NCBI GenBank assembly: GCA_902167325.1
Contig: LR632930.1
Span: forward strand, 3,162,001 to 3,226,000
Origin: Chitinophaga pinensis
Lineage (GTDB): Bacteria; Bacteroidota; Bacteroidia; Chitinophagales; Chitinophagaceae
Direction: 5' to 3'
DNA: 64,000 nt
Within the stretch, counting starts at the first letter, position 1. Every line of letters starts with the position of its first letter. Made by a program: the position numbers and the translations under genes. Positions 31,613-39,609 of this stretch are shown piece by piece. The notes beneath the pieces are model-generated. The model searched no databases. It was not told the DNA's origin and was given only the letters and a program-made list of their open reading frames with translations.

Positions 31613-33139
31613 TTAGAATGATGTTCCTCCGGAGAGGTTCAGATCGTAGAAGTAAATGTTAGCGTATCGGTCGTTCAGGTAAAAACCTTCCAGCCGTGTT
31701 GCTTTCTTACCATCAAGTGCCCGTTTCAGATCTTCCGAGGAACGGATGGCAGTAGTGCCGGCTTTGAGAATAACGAACTCACGCTTCATATTCGTCTGTT
31801 TCTTGATAAGCCCGCTGCCAATATTTGCTACCATTAATCCGCCTTCAATTCCCAGTCTGCCGGATAGTTCCTTGTTCAGTGGTACAAAATCCGCTCCCAG
31901 GAAATCCATCACGCCCAGTTTTACGATGCCGGTATTGCCTTCCAGATTTTTGAGGATGGCATTGGTTGTCAGCTCTTTGCTTTCGCGCAGATAGTTGACA
32001 GTTACCTTATCGCCGGGTTTATAGCGGCTCAGTTGTTCCATCAGTTCGGGGATCGAGGAGGTGTTTACGCCGTTGATCTTCGTGATTACGTCGCCCTCTT
32101 TGATGCCCGCAGCAGCAGCTGCTCCGCCCTGTGGTACGCCCAGTACTTTAATACCGGCCATATCCCGCGTCATATTACGGGCTTTCAGCTCCTCATCCGT
32201 AAGGCGGGCCGGGTCGTCGTATTCGATCCCCAGGTAGGCGCGCTGCACGTTACCGAACTTCATAATATCGTTCACCACCTTCTTCACCAGGTTCACGGGG
32301 ATGGCGTAGGAATACCCTGCGTAGGCCCCCGTAGGTGAGGCAATGGCCGAGTTGATACCGATAAGCTCACCGGCAGTATTGATAAGCGCCCCGCCGGAGT
32401 TACCCTGGTTTACAGGCGCATCCGTCTGGATGAACGACTCAATGGCGTTGCGGCTATTGCGCCGGTTGATCCCGATGCTGCGGCTCTTTGCACTCACGAT
32501 ACCCGCCGTAACGGTGGTTTCGAGATTCAGCGGATAGCCTACCGCGAGCACCCAGTGGCCCACCTGCACATCGTCAGAATTGCCGTACAGGAGGTAGGGG
32601 AGGCCCGATGAACTTACTTTAATCACTGCCAGGTCGGTACTGGGATCGGTCCCTATCACCTTGGCAGTAAATGTTTTATTATTACTCAGCGTTACGGAAA
32701 TCTCATCCGCATCGTCGATCACGTGATTATTGGTGACTATATACCCGTCGTCCGATATCAGCACGCCTGAGCCGGAGGCCATTTGAGGCGGTGAGTAATA
32801 TTGCCGGCGGTTATCTTCAAACTGTTCCCCGAAGAACTCTTCCAGCAAACTCCTGCGCTTTTCGAGGTTGTTGCCCAGCTGCCGGGGATTGATCTTCGTT
32901 TTAATATGCACTACGCCCGGTGTACCAATGCGTGCTGCCTGGGTAAAATCCGTGGGAGGCGTAAGGGCATTGCTGCCCGCAGCAGTATAGTTTACATAGT
33001 TGGCCGGCACGCTGTCCGATCCATTCTGGTACATCCCCATCCCGGTTTTGGGCTGGAAATATTTGCTGTATACATATACACTGGCAATGGCAGTAGCCGC
33101 GCTAATCAGGACGGTGCCTGCGACATGCGATAACTTCAT
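31613..33139 (-). CDS. Do/DegQ-family periplasmic serine protease with two PDZ domains
   Basis: This 508-residue HtrA protease degrades or chaperones misfolded envelope proteins. The N-terminus MKLSHVAGTVLISAATAIASVYVYS is a signal anchor. The trypsin-like domain (about 65-285) has the triad His139 (VTNNHVI), Asp169 (TDLAVIK) and Ser248 (NQGNSGGALI). The first PDZ domain (about 300-400) has YLGIEYDDP and GVPQGGAAAAAGIKEGDVIT; the second spans about 420-505. It is monocistronic, with a terminator at 31540-31572 and a -7 box at 33217-33224. It resembles DegP/DegQ; the exact paralogue cannot be decided, so no symbol is given. Confidence 0.93.
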   Translation of the reverse strand: MKLSHVAGTVLISAATAIASVYVYSKYFQPKTGMGMYQNGSDSVPANYVNYTAAGSNALTPPTDFTQAARIGTPGVVHIKTKINPRQLGNNLEKRRSLLEEFFGEQFEDNRRQYYSPPQMASGSGVLISDDGYIVTNNHVIDDADEISVTLSNNKTFTAKVIGTDPSTDLAVIKVSSSGLPYLLYGNSDDVQVGHWVLAVGYPLNLETTVTAGIVSAKSRSIGINRRNSRNAIESFIQTDAPVNQGNSGGALINTAGELIGINSAIASPTGAYAGYSYAIPVNLVKKVVNDIMKFGNVQRAYLGIEYDDPARLTDEELKARNMTRDMAGIKVLGVPQGGAAAAAGIKEGDVITKINGVNTSSIPELMEQLSRYKPGDKVTVNYLRESKELTTNAILKNLEGNTGIVKLGVMDFLGADFVPLNKELSGRLGIEGGLMVANIGSGLIKKQTNMKREFVILKAGTTAIRSSEDLKRALDGKKATRLEGFYLNDRYANIYFYDLNLSGGTSF

Positions 33140-33216
33140 ACGGGTACTGGTTTTAAGGGTTAAAATGTTTGAAACACTTATGGTTGTACCAGATCAATTT
33201 ACATGCCCTTCTTCTG

Positions 33217-33224
33217 CAAATGTA
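33217..33224 (-). promoter_or_regulatory. Candidate -7 box TACATTTG for the htrA-like gene
   Basis: Read on the minus strand it is TACATTTG, a full TAnnTTTG match, 77 nt before the start at 33139. A TTG for -33 lies 16 nt further up (33241-33243), slightly short spacing. Confidence 0.5.
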
Positions 33225-33308
33225 ACGGCGGATGAAGGTTCAATGTTGTAACACACAAGTATTTAACAGTTTTTTAGGCCAAACGTTAAAGCTTCCTGTA
33301 TAAAACGA

Positions 33309-33342
33309 GACAGGCACTGCCATCAGTATGGTAGTGCCTGTC
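33309..33342 (-). terminator. Terminator of the acyl-CoA reductase gene
   Basis: GACAGGCACTGCCAT-CAGT-ATGGTAGTGCCTGTC is a 15-bp stem with one G-T wobble. On the minus strand it is followed by TCGTTTTATAC. It lies about 55 nt past the stop at 33396. Confidence 0.75.
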
Positions 33343-33395
33343 AAAATAACAATTAGATATGACAATTTGTTAACCGCTCATGTAAGATCCGGAGG

Positions 33396-34409
33396 TTACA
33401 GCGCAGCGAGGAAAGCCGCAGTATCCACGCCATCCGCGTAATCCGAAAGCCGGGGAGATTGTGCCTGGCCGAAGGGAATCCTGTCTGCCGCCACAATACA
33501 CTGCAGGTCCGGGTTATCTGCCAGCTGCGTTTCCAGCTCAGCCCGGTCGCGGTAGATGCTATAGTTCAGTACGCTGAGCGGGGAGAAGACAGACTCGTTC
33601 TCATGCAGCAGCAGGTTGTCGTTCGTGGTGAACGGTGCACTGTTAAGCAGGAAGAGCGCGAAGTTATAATCGTAGTTATTCTTGTATTTGTGATTGTCCA
33701 TCAGCCAGTCGTACTGCTTAAAAGCCTTCATCAGCGGCTCAAAATCATACCCTTCCGGTACGTATACCTTGGTCACATTGCGGCATCCCAGGCCGAAATA
33801 CAGGAGTGCGTCACTTGCCAGGGACTCCAGCTGAGCCGGGGTTTCTTCCCCGGTAAGCACGGCAACCGATGTACGGTTGCGGCGGATGATATGCGGGTAT
33901 TTCGAGAAATAGTACTCAAAATAGCGGGCGGAGTTGTTGCTGCCGGTAGCGATATAGGCGTCGCAATCCTTCAGGATCTCCTGAATGGAGGTGATTTCCC
34001 CCGCTTCGGGCGACCATTCCGCGATTTTACCAATGAGGTGGGGAAGCAGCACGGTGTCTTTAGACGAAAGTTTCAGTTTGATGTTGTGGCCCGACAGGAA
34101 GCCGGTCATCCAGTCATGAAAGCCCACCAGCGGGATGTTCCCTGCCGAAACGATGCCCACCGTTTTAGGAGACGCAGGAGTGCCGAAGCCCGGATACTGA
34201 GCCACCCAGGCCTCCAGCAGCGGGCGCTGCAGGAAATTATCCGCAATCTGGCGGATGGCCAGGTCCACAAATTCGGGAATGAACCAACCATTTTGATGAA
34301 ACGCCTTCTCCTTCGCCAAAAGCAGCTGATCACGCTCTTCTTCCGTTCCTTGTCCGTTCAGATATGCCCCAAGGCGTTCAAGCAGGGTGATTTTTGTTGT
34401 TAGATTCAT
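33396..34409 (-). CDS. Acyl-CoA reductase (LuxC-like, Bacteroidota type)
   Basis: This 337-residue protein fits the acyl-CoA reductase family related to LuxC, which reduces fatty acyl-CoA or acyl-ACP to the aldehyde. Visible phrases are GIVSAGNIPLVGFHDWMTGF (about residues 84-103, Rossmann NAD(P) loop), KLKLSSKDTVLLPHLI, DAYIATGSNNSARYFEYYF (about 150-168) and LYFGLGCRNVTKVYVPEGYD (about 203-222), which holds a Cys in the right place for the thioester intermediate. No signal peptide. It is divergent from a ferredoxin gene 91 bases away, a pairing repeatedly seen in Bacteroidota (recall), which may hint at shared redox control. Physiological substrate unknown. Confidence 0.82.
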   Translation of the reverse strand: MNLTTKITLLERLGAYLNGQGTEEERDQLLLAKEKAFHQNGWFIPEFVDLAIRQIADNFLQRPLLEAWVAQYPGFGTPASPKTVGIVSAGNIPLVGFHDWMTGFLSGHNIKLKLSSKDTVLLPHLIGKIAEWSPEAGEITSIQEILKDCDAYIATGSNNSARYFEYYFSKYPHIIRRNRTSVAVLTGEETPAQLESLASDALLYFGLGCRNVTKVYVPEGYDFEPLMKAFKQYDWLMDNHKYKNNYDYNFALFLLNSAPFTTNDNLLLHENESVFSPLSVLNYSIYRDRAELETQLADNPDLQCIVAADRIPFGQAQSPRLSDYADGVDTAAFLAAL

Positions 34410-34424
34410 CTCCGGGAAAATAAA

Positions 34425-34457
34425 TTGAGTATTTGAATTGAAGATATTTTATTTTTG
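34425..34457 (+). promoter_or_regulatory. Promoter of the ferredoxin gene (-33 TTG, -7 TATTTTTG)
   Basis: TATTTTTG (34450-34457) is a full TAnnTTTG match, 43 nt before the start at 34501. TTG at 34425-34427 gives a 22-nt spacer. Confidence 0.55.
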
Positions 34458-34500
34458 GAGCAAAATTAATGGCTTACATCCTAAACAAAAAGTTTACAAT

Positions 34501-34848
34501 ATGGCAATAAAGATAACGGATGAATGTATCAACTGCGGAGCTTGTGAACCAGAATGCCCAAATAACGCAATTTACGAAGGCGGTGTAGAGTGGGCACTGG
34601 CCGACGGTACTACTGTAAAAGGAAGCTATGAAATGATGGATGGCTCCACCCTGGACGCTGACCAGCGTAATGCCCCCATTTCTGTCGATACTTATTACAT
34701 CGTTCCCAACAAATGCACCGAGTGCCAGGGTTTCCATGAAGAACCCCAGTGCGCCGCTGTTTGCCCGGTAGATTGCTGCATTCCCGATGAAATGTACCAG
34801 GAAACTGTGGACGAGCTAATGGCCAAGAAAGCTAAGCTGCACATCTAA
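34501..34848 (+). CDS. Ferredoxin with two 4Fe-4S clusters
   Basis: This is 115 residues from ATG 34501 ([15 protein letters not shown]); the frame continues upstream to 34438 but that region is promoter. The first cluster motif is C9-x2-C12-x2-C15-x3-C19. The second is in [20 protein letters not shown] with an eight-residue insertion, as in Allochromatium- or Bacteroidota-type 2[4Fe-4S] ferredoxins. The central segment (about 28-62) is a loop between the clusters. It is a cytosolic electron carrier. It stands alone between a promoter and a terminator, divergent from the acyl-CoA reductase. Confidence 0.93.
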   Translation: MAIKITDECINCGACEPECPNNAIYEGGVEWALADGTTVKGSYEMMDGSTLDADQRNAPISVDTYYIVPNKCTECQGFHEEPQCAAVCPVDCCIPDEMYQETVDELMAKKAKLHI

Positions 34849-34889
34849 GTTTTCCAGTCAAATCGATATTATTCATTGAAATAATCACG

Positions 34890-34930
34890 GAAAAAGGAAG
34901 TACCAGCATCTGTTGGGCCTTCCTTTTTTG
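34890..34930 (+). terminator. Terminator between ferredoxin and ddl
   Basis: AAAAAGGAAG and CTTCCTTTTT pair around a 19-nt loop and end in T6, 40 nt after the ferredoxin stop and 15 nt before the ddl start. Confidence 0.65.
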
Positions 34931-34944
34931 TTATTTTGCCGACT

Positions 34945-35943
34945 ATGAAGAAAAACATTGCCCTCGTTGCAGGCGGTTATTCAGGAGAATACGTAATCTC
35001 CGTACAAAGCGCCGCCGTTATTGAAAGCAACATCGACCCCGCCCTTTACAACGTTTACAAAATCATCATCACCCGCGATGGGTGGACATATACCGCCCCA
35101 GACGGCACCATCGTGGAAGTCGATAAAAACGACTTCTCCCTTCATACCGCCGGTGGCCATATTACTTTCGATGCCGTATTCATCGGCATCCACGGCACTC
35201 CCGGAGAAGACGGGCGCCTGCAGGGCTATTTCGAGATGCTGGGCATCCCGTATACCAGCTGTGGCATGGTTACCTCCGCGCTCACCTTCAACAAAAGCTA
35301 CTGCAACAAAGTGGTAGCCGCACTGGGTATCGTTAAAGTGAGCAAATCCTATCACATTTTCCGCGAACAGCCTTATTTCCCCGCTGCCATCCTCAGCTAC
35401 CTGCGCCTGCCGGTGTTCGTAAAACCGGCCGAAGGCGGCAGCAGCATCGGCATGAGCAAAGTGAACAAAGCCGAAGAGCTGACCGAAGCCATCGAGAAAG
35501 CATTTAAAGAAGATAATCAGATCCTGATCGAAGAATTCATCAAAGGAACGGAAGTTACCTGTGGCGTATTCCGCTCCAAAGGCGAACTGCAGGTATTGCC
35601 GCTGACGGAGATTCGCTCCAGCAAAGAGTTTTTTGATTATGAAGCGAAATACACGCCCGGCATCACCAATGAGGTGACACCCGCCGAGATCCCGGAAGAA
35701 GCCGCCAGCCACATCCGTGAGGTAGCGCAGGACCTGTACAACCGCCTGAATTGCAAAGGCATCGTACGGGCCGATTTCATTCTCGAAGAAGGAACCAATA
35801 ATGTTTACTTCCTCGAAGTAAATACCATGCCCGGCCAAAGCGAGAACAGCCTCGTGCCGCAACAGGTACGCGCTGCAGGCCTGACCCTGCGTGCGTTTTA
35901 CGGCATACTTATTGACGAATGCCTTGCGGCTGTTAAAAAATAA
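34945..35943 (+). CDS. ddl: D-alanine--D-alanine ligase
   Basis: This is 332 residues from ATG 34945 (MKKNIALVAGGYSGEYVISV); a TTG at 34936 would add three residues. It joins two D-Ala for peptidoglycan using ATP. Motifs are GIHGTPGEDGRLQGYFEMLG (about residues 80-99), PAEGGSSIGMSKV (ATP loop, about 162-174), EEFIKGTEVTCGVF, DFILEEGTNNVYFLEVNTMP (Mg-binding Asp/Glu/Asn, about 278-297) and GQSENSLVPQQVRAAG. Cytosolic. A PASTA-domain gene follows 15 nt later, then a rhodanese gene, so this is a short cell-envelope operon. Confidence 0.95.
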   Translation: MKKNIALVAGGYSGEYVISVQSAAVIESNIDPALYNVYKIIITRDGWTYTAPDGTIVEVDKNDFSLHTAGGHITFDAVFIGIHGTPGEDGRLQGYFEMLGIPYTSCGMVTSALTFNKSYCNKVVAALGIVKVSKSYHIFREQPYFPAAILSYLRLPVFVKPAEGGSSIGMSKVNKAEELTEAIEKAFKEDNQILIEEFIKGTEVTCGVFRSKGELQVLPLTEIRSSKEFFDYEAKYTPGITNEVTPAEIPEEAASHIREVAQDLYNRLNCKGIVRADFILEEGTNNVYFLEVNTMPGQSENSLVPQQVRAAGLTLRAFYGILIDECLAAVKK

Positions 35944-35958
35944 GCATACTTTGCTAAT

Positions 35959-36783
35959 ATGAAAATGTTTGACAATATCACCAAACGCTCATTCGGCTTC
36001 AATCTCCTCGTTATCGGGGGGCTGATAATCCTGATGGGCGTGATCTTCTTCCTCTCACTCGGGTTCCTTACCCGCCATGGTGAAGAAGTGACGGTGCCTG
36101 ATGTGCGCGGAAAGAGTATTGAAGAGGCTACCTCCGCACTGGAGGCGCTTGGTTTCGACGTGGAAGTGCGCGATTCTATTTATATCGATACCATGCGTGC
36201 CCTGCTCGTGTATGAGCAAACGCCGGAGCGTGGCGATGTCGTGAAAAGCCATCGTACCATCTTCCTGACTGTGAACAAAGTGGTGCCTCCCATGGTACCC
36301 ATGCCAGACCTGGAAGGCCTGACCTACCGCAGTGCTGAAATGACGCTCCGTGCCCGCAGGCTCAACATCGGCGATACCATTTATAAACCCGACTTCGCGA
36401 CCAATACCGTGCTCGAACAGCGCCTGCATGGCAAACCCATCAAGCCCGGTACTGAAATTCCCGAAGGCAGTAACATCACCCTCGTACTCTCCAGCGGTAC
36501 CGGCAGCATGGAAAACCCCGTGCCTGAAACCGTTGGTATGACATACATTGAGGCCCGTGAAGTACTTGCCGCCAGCAATCTCAATATCGGTACCGTGCTG
36601 ATCGACGGTGGTGTGACTGACACGCTGAATGCGTTCGTATACCGCCAGTCGCCCGCCCGCCGTAATTCATTGGGAGAGCTGAATATGATCCGTGCCGGCG
36701 AAAGCATAGACCTCTGGCTGTCGGCCGCCAAACCAACAACGGATTCCCTCGCCGTACCGCAGGCGCCTGCAACGGAAGATTAA
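35959..36783 (+). CDS. Membrane-anchored protein with three PASTA domains, no kinase
   Basis: This 274-residue protein has a short cytosolic start, one membrane helix (about residues 12-35, FNLLVIGGLIILMGVIFFLS) and an external part with three PASTA domains: about 42-112 (VPDVRGKSIEEATSALEALG), 113-184 (PMPDLEGLTYRSAEMTLRAR) and 190-262 (VPETVGMTYIEAREVLAASN). PASTA domains bind muropeptides or beta-lactams and normally hang on Ser/Thr kinases or penicillin-binding proteins; here there is no enzyme domain. The location right after ddl fits a peptidoglycan-sensing or scaffold role. The tail is Pro/Thr-rich. Confidence 0.88.
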   Translation: MKMFDNITKRSFGFNLLVIGGLIILMGVIFFLSLGFLTRHGEEVTVPDVRGKSIEEATSALEALGFDVEVRDSIYIDTMRALLVYEQTPERGDVVKSHRTIFLTVNKVVPPMVPMPDLEGLTYRSAEMTLRARRLNIGDTIYKPDFATNTVLEQRLHGKPIKPGTEIPEGSNITLVLSSGTGSMENPVPETVGMTYIEAREVLAASNLNIGTVLIDGGVTDTLNAFVYRQSPARRNSLGELNMIRAGESIDLWLSAAKPTTDSLAVPQAPATED

Positions 36784-36786
36784 TCT

Positions 36787-36794
36787 TAACTTTG
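36787..36794 (+). promoter_or_regulatory. Candidate -7 box TAACTTTG for the rhodanese gene
   Basis: TAACTTTG matches TAnnTTTG, 14 nt before the start at 36809. No -33 box is apparent. Confidence 0.45.
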
Positions 36795-36808
36795 AAAAAA
36801 AACCAACA

Positions 36809-37117
36809 ATGGAAAATATTAGCGTAGAAGACCTGAAACAACGTATCGACAGTGGCGAAAAGCTGAACCTGGTAGACGTGCGCGAACCGAACGAGAATGC
36901 TGAGTTCAATATCGGCGGTACACTCGTTCCACTCGGCGATATCCGCGCTATGCAGGTAGATGAGATTGAGCCATTGAAAGATGAAGAAGTGATCGTGTAC
37001 TGCCGCAGCGGTAACCGCAGCGGGCAAGCCGCCATGATCCTCGAAACGATGGGCTTCAGCAACGTGAAGAACCTCACTGGCGGAATGCTGAAATGGCAGG
37101 AAACCTTCGGGGCTTAA
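36809..37117 (+). CDS. Single-domain rhodanese-like protein
   Basis: This 102-residue protein has the rhodanese fold: VEDLKQRIDSGEKLNLVDVR (about residues 6-25, with the VDVRE motif), FNIGGTLVPLGD and the active-site loop VYCRSGNRSGQAA with catalytic Cys65. It transfers sulfur from thiosulfate-like donors or persulfides to an acceptor, physiological role unknown. The CRSGNRS loop (six residues after Cys) is the sulfurtransferase size rather than the phosphatase size. Cytosolic. It is the last gene of the ddl/PASTA group and is closed by a strong terminator at 37141-37170. Confidence 0.93.
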   Translation: MENISVEDLKQRIDSGEKLNLVDVREPNENAEFNIGGTLVPLGDIRAMQVDEIEPLKDEEVIVYCRSGNRSGQAAMILETMGFSNVKNLTGGMLKWQETFGA

Positions 37118-37140
37118 GAGATCAGGAGCACTAACTCCCG

Positions 37141-37170
37141 GCCGGATGCATTGCGCATCCGGCTTTTTTT
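37141..37170 (+). terminator. Terminator between rhodanese and RidA genes
   Basis: GCCGGATGC-ATTGC-GCATCCGGC is a perfect 9-bp stem with T7 after it. Confidence 0.88.
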
Positions 37171-37182
37171 ATGTCCGGATGC

Positions 37183-37575
37183 TTAGGATTTAACGGATAA
37201 GATAGCCGTTGCCTCTATTTCCACCATCAGATCGGGATGGATGAGGGCGCTTACTTCCACCATGGTGGTTACCGGTCGTATACCTCCGAAAAACTCGCCA
37301 TGCGCGCGGCCTACCTCTTCCCATTTCGAGATATCGGTAACAAACATACGGGTGCGCACCACATCATGTAAAGTGGCACCGGCCTTCACCAGCGCCGCTT
37401 CAATCTTAGCCAGCGCATGCTTGGTTTGTTCATACGGATCGTTGATACCCACGATCTTGTCGCCGTCTGCCGAAACGGTGCCGGAAACTTCCACCACATT
37501 ACCGATCCTTACCGCGCGGGAGTAGCCTACTTTAGCTTCCCATACTGCGCCTGAACTAATGTTGAGTCGTTGCAT
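37183..37575 (-). CDS. RidA/YjgF-family enamine/imine deaminase-like protein
   Basis: This 130-residue protein matches the RidA family, which hydrolyses reactive enamines and imines such as those from amino-acid dehydration, and is common near amino-acid-handling operons. It has VGYSRAVRIGNVVEVSGTVS (about residues 18-37), the conserved substrate-binding Arg in RTRMFVTDISKWEEVGRAHG (about 76-95) and IRPVTTMVEVSALIHPDLMV (about 101-120). It ends the seven-gene amidoligase operon, nine nt after the ATP-grasp-like gene at 37585-38778. Its presence suggests the pathway releases imines or enamines, or it is a housekeeping passenger. Confidence 0.9.
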   Translation of the reverse strand: MQRLNISSGAVWEAKVGYSRAVRIGNVVEVSGTVSADGDKIVGINDPYEQTKHALAKIEAALVKAGATLHDVVRTRMFVTDISKWEEVGRAHGEFFGGIRPVTTMVEVSALIHPDLMVEIEATAILSVKS

Positions 37576-37584
37576 ATCTTGGTT

Positions 37585-38778
37585 TTAATATTCGAAAAAG
37601 GCACTGCTGCCGCCTACCCAATCCTGTTCCTGGTTATAGCTCACTCCAATCATCTTACCCTTGCTCAGCCTCGCGAGGTTATGGGCGAGAATGGGGGCGG
37701 GCGCATCATCGGGCCAGCAATACATGAGCCGGATCTCACATTTGGCGGGTCCGGTAGGCGTTTCCACTGCGGGCGCATAAGCCACTTTTTCCTGCAGGAT
37801 CCAGTTGCCGGGATCGGTGATCTTCGCCACATCTTCCGGCGTAGGGTCTATCAAGACGCCCTGCCCTGCGAAGGAGAAGAGCGGTTTCAGCACGTATTGG
37901 TCCAGTTGCTGGGGCAGTACGGGTATTTCATCGAGGAACCAGGCGCGTGGCGCAAATGGCCCGTGAATGTGCGGCAACAGGTATTTACTGATCCTGTAAT
38001 ACCAGTTGGGGTGCGGCGCCCATTCCACGTCAAAATCCTGCCGCAGGTCAATGGGGTTGCCCAGCTGTGCCCGCAGGCGTTCGAGATCTTCGAATATAAC
38101 GCGGTTATATATCCGGCTCACCGGCCGTTTCTTACCTTCTCTTTCGAAGTATAATTGTCTGCCAGACTGTTTTAGCTCAGACACGCAAACCACAGGGATG
38201 CCCAGCATAGCCTCGGTGCAGGCGAAATCGATCAGGGTTTTTTGTTGCAGCGGCAGTACTTCCAGCAGGATGGTTTCTTCTGCTGGCTTGTTTCCCACAA
38301 TGGTTCTGCGCAGCAGCTCGTGGTAGGAAGTAGTGTTAAGCCCGTTGCCCAGGTTCTCCAGTCCTGAAGGTACATTGGTATGCCGCCGGTAGGCAGCAGC
38401 AAGCAGTTCCTGGAAACCGAAAAGACTGGGGAACCCCTGCAACTCAATAAGCTTGGGGGCAAGACCGCCATTTTCGTCACGGGTAACGGCGAAGTCGATG
38501 ATAATAAACTGTGCACGGGCGTTTTCTCCCGGAACGTTAAAGCCCTTGGGGATGGCCCCTGCGGTGAGAGACTTAAAATCCGGCCGGGCGATCACCTGGA
38601 GAATAGCATCTCCTGCTTCCAGCAGGCGGTGAGTCAGATCGCGGGGAACGAAAACCGGTGTTTCTGCTACTCTGAATGCGGGTTCCACGCCGGAAACCGT
38701 CCCCAGCTCCTGCAACAATGCTTTATAGCTGGCGGGAGCGTATGACTGGTTATAGGCGTGGCGGATATTGGGGATCAT
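37585..38778 (-). CDS. GSH-synthetase-like ATP-grasp protein
   Basis: This 397-residue cytosolic protein looks like an ATP-grasp amidoligase of the glutathione- or glutathionylspermidine-synthetase-like group. Phrases are APKLIELQGFPSLFGFQELL (about residues 108-127, the acidic LIELQ strand), YVLKPLFSFAGQGVLIDPTP (about 289-308, with the Lys and the Gly-rich ATP loop) and WILQEKVAYAPAVETPTG. The acidic Mg ligands and loop order suggest circular permutation relative to classic ATP-grasp. The substrate is unknown. It sits fifth in a tight operon (RidA last), 11 nt after the amidotransferase gene. Family call is pattern-based. Confidence 0.65.
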   Translation of the reverse strand: MIPNIRHAYNQSYAPASYKALLQELGTVSGVEPAFRVAETPVFVPRDLTHRLLEAGDAILQVIARPDFKSLTAGAIPKGFNVPGENARAQFIIIDFAVTRDENGGLAPKLIELQGFPSLFGFQELLAAAYRRHTNVPSGLENLGNGLNTTSYHELLRRTIVGNKPAEETILLEVLPLQQKTLIDFACTEAMLGIPVVCVSELKQSGRQLYFEREGKKRPVSRIYNRVIFEDLERLRAQLGNPIDLRQDFDVEWAPHPNWYYRISKYLLPHIHGPFAPRAWFLDEIPVLPQQLDQYVLKPLFSFAGQGVLIDPTPEDVAKITDPGNWILQEKVAYAPAVETPTGPAKCEIRLMYCWPDDAPAPILAHNLARLSKGKMIGVSYNQEQDWVGGSSAFFEY

Positions 38779-38789
38779 AATATTTGGTT

Positions 38790-39599
38790 TTAGGTATGCT
38801 GATACTGCAGCGCTGCTTCCAGGAAGTTGGGCAGCAGGGTATCGTGCGTCAGCAGGATCTTATCGGGCTGTTGCAGCAATTCCAGCATGTTTTCGTATTT
38901 CTCCGCGCCATGGTCGGCTACTACACGCTGGCGGCGGACGGGGGCGGAGAGGTATTTATGCATCCCTTCGGCATCGGCTTCGGGATGAAATTGGGTACCG
39001 ATCATAAAAGGATTGAACCGGATGGCCATGGTAGCTCTTTCCAGCGGCACATGCGGCCTTTCTTTCTCGATGGCAAGCACTTCCGCACCCATGGCGGCCA
39101 GTTTTTCCTCACTGGGCTTAATTACCTGCCAATGGCGGCTATCCACGATGTAAAACGGGTCATCCAATCCACCGAAAATAGGTTCTTTTTCTCCGGATGC
39201 AGTTAGATGAACAGGAAATACCCCAAAAGCAGGCGATTTACGGCGGCAAACTTCGCCCAGTTCATAATACCGGCACACGATCTGGAAAGAGTGGCATATG
39301 AGAAATACATGCTTTTTAGGCTTGTTTTCCTGCCGATTCCAGTCCATCACCGACTGCAGCCAGCTGAAATAGGCATGTTCCCAGTTGCTCCCGGCACTGT
39401 CTACCGGACTGCCCGGCCCGCCTGTACTGATATATACGTCATAGCCAAGATCAGGGACATTAGCCTGCCCGCGGACATCGAACTCATTGAGCTGCAATGG
39501 TATTTGATGTGTTTCCGCAAACTGGAGGAGCAACTCCCGGATACAGCGCATCCCCTCGTTAGGGACGCCTTCATACAGGTCTAAGACAGCTACTTTCAT
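38790..39599 (-). CDS. Class I glutamine amidotransferase-like protein
   Basis: This is 269 residues from ATG 39599 (MKVAVLDLYEGVPNEGMRCI); the frame extends to 39641 but overlaps the upstream GCS2 gene there. It has a class I GATase fold: STGGPGSPVD near residue 80, the nucleophile Cys in VFLICHSFQIVCRY (about 126-139) and the His-Glu in GTQFHPEADAEGM (about 205-217). The nucleophile elbow ICHSFQ lacks the usual G-x-C-x-G glycines, so it may hydrolyse other gamma-glutamyl or amide substrates instead of feeding ammonia. It lies 10 nt after the GCS2 gene in the same operon. Confidence 0.8.
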   Translation of the reverse strand: MKVAVLDLYEGVPNEGMRCIRELLLQFAETHQIPLQLNEFDVRGQANVPDLGYDVYISTGGPGSPVDSAGSNWEHAYFSWLQSVMDWNRQENKPKKHVFLICHSFQIVCRYYELGEVCRRKSPAFGVFPVHLTASGEKEPIFGGLDDPFYIVDSRHWQVIKPSEEKLAAMGAEVLAIEKERPHVPLERATMAIRFNPFMIGTQFHPEADAEGMHKYLSAPVRRQRVVADHGAEKYENMLELLQQPDKILLTHDTLLPNFLEAALQYQHT

Positions 39600-39609
39600 T
39601 ACTGCAAAA

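Noticed and set aside
33459..34403. 314-residue plus-strand frame across the acyl-CoA reductase gene
   Set aside because: The minus-strand protein has a coherent enzyme fold; the plus frame is cysteine/valine-rich antisense.
34981..35862. 293-residue minus-strand frame across ddl
   Set aside because: Antisense to a gene with complete ligase motifs.
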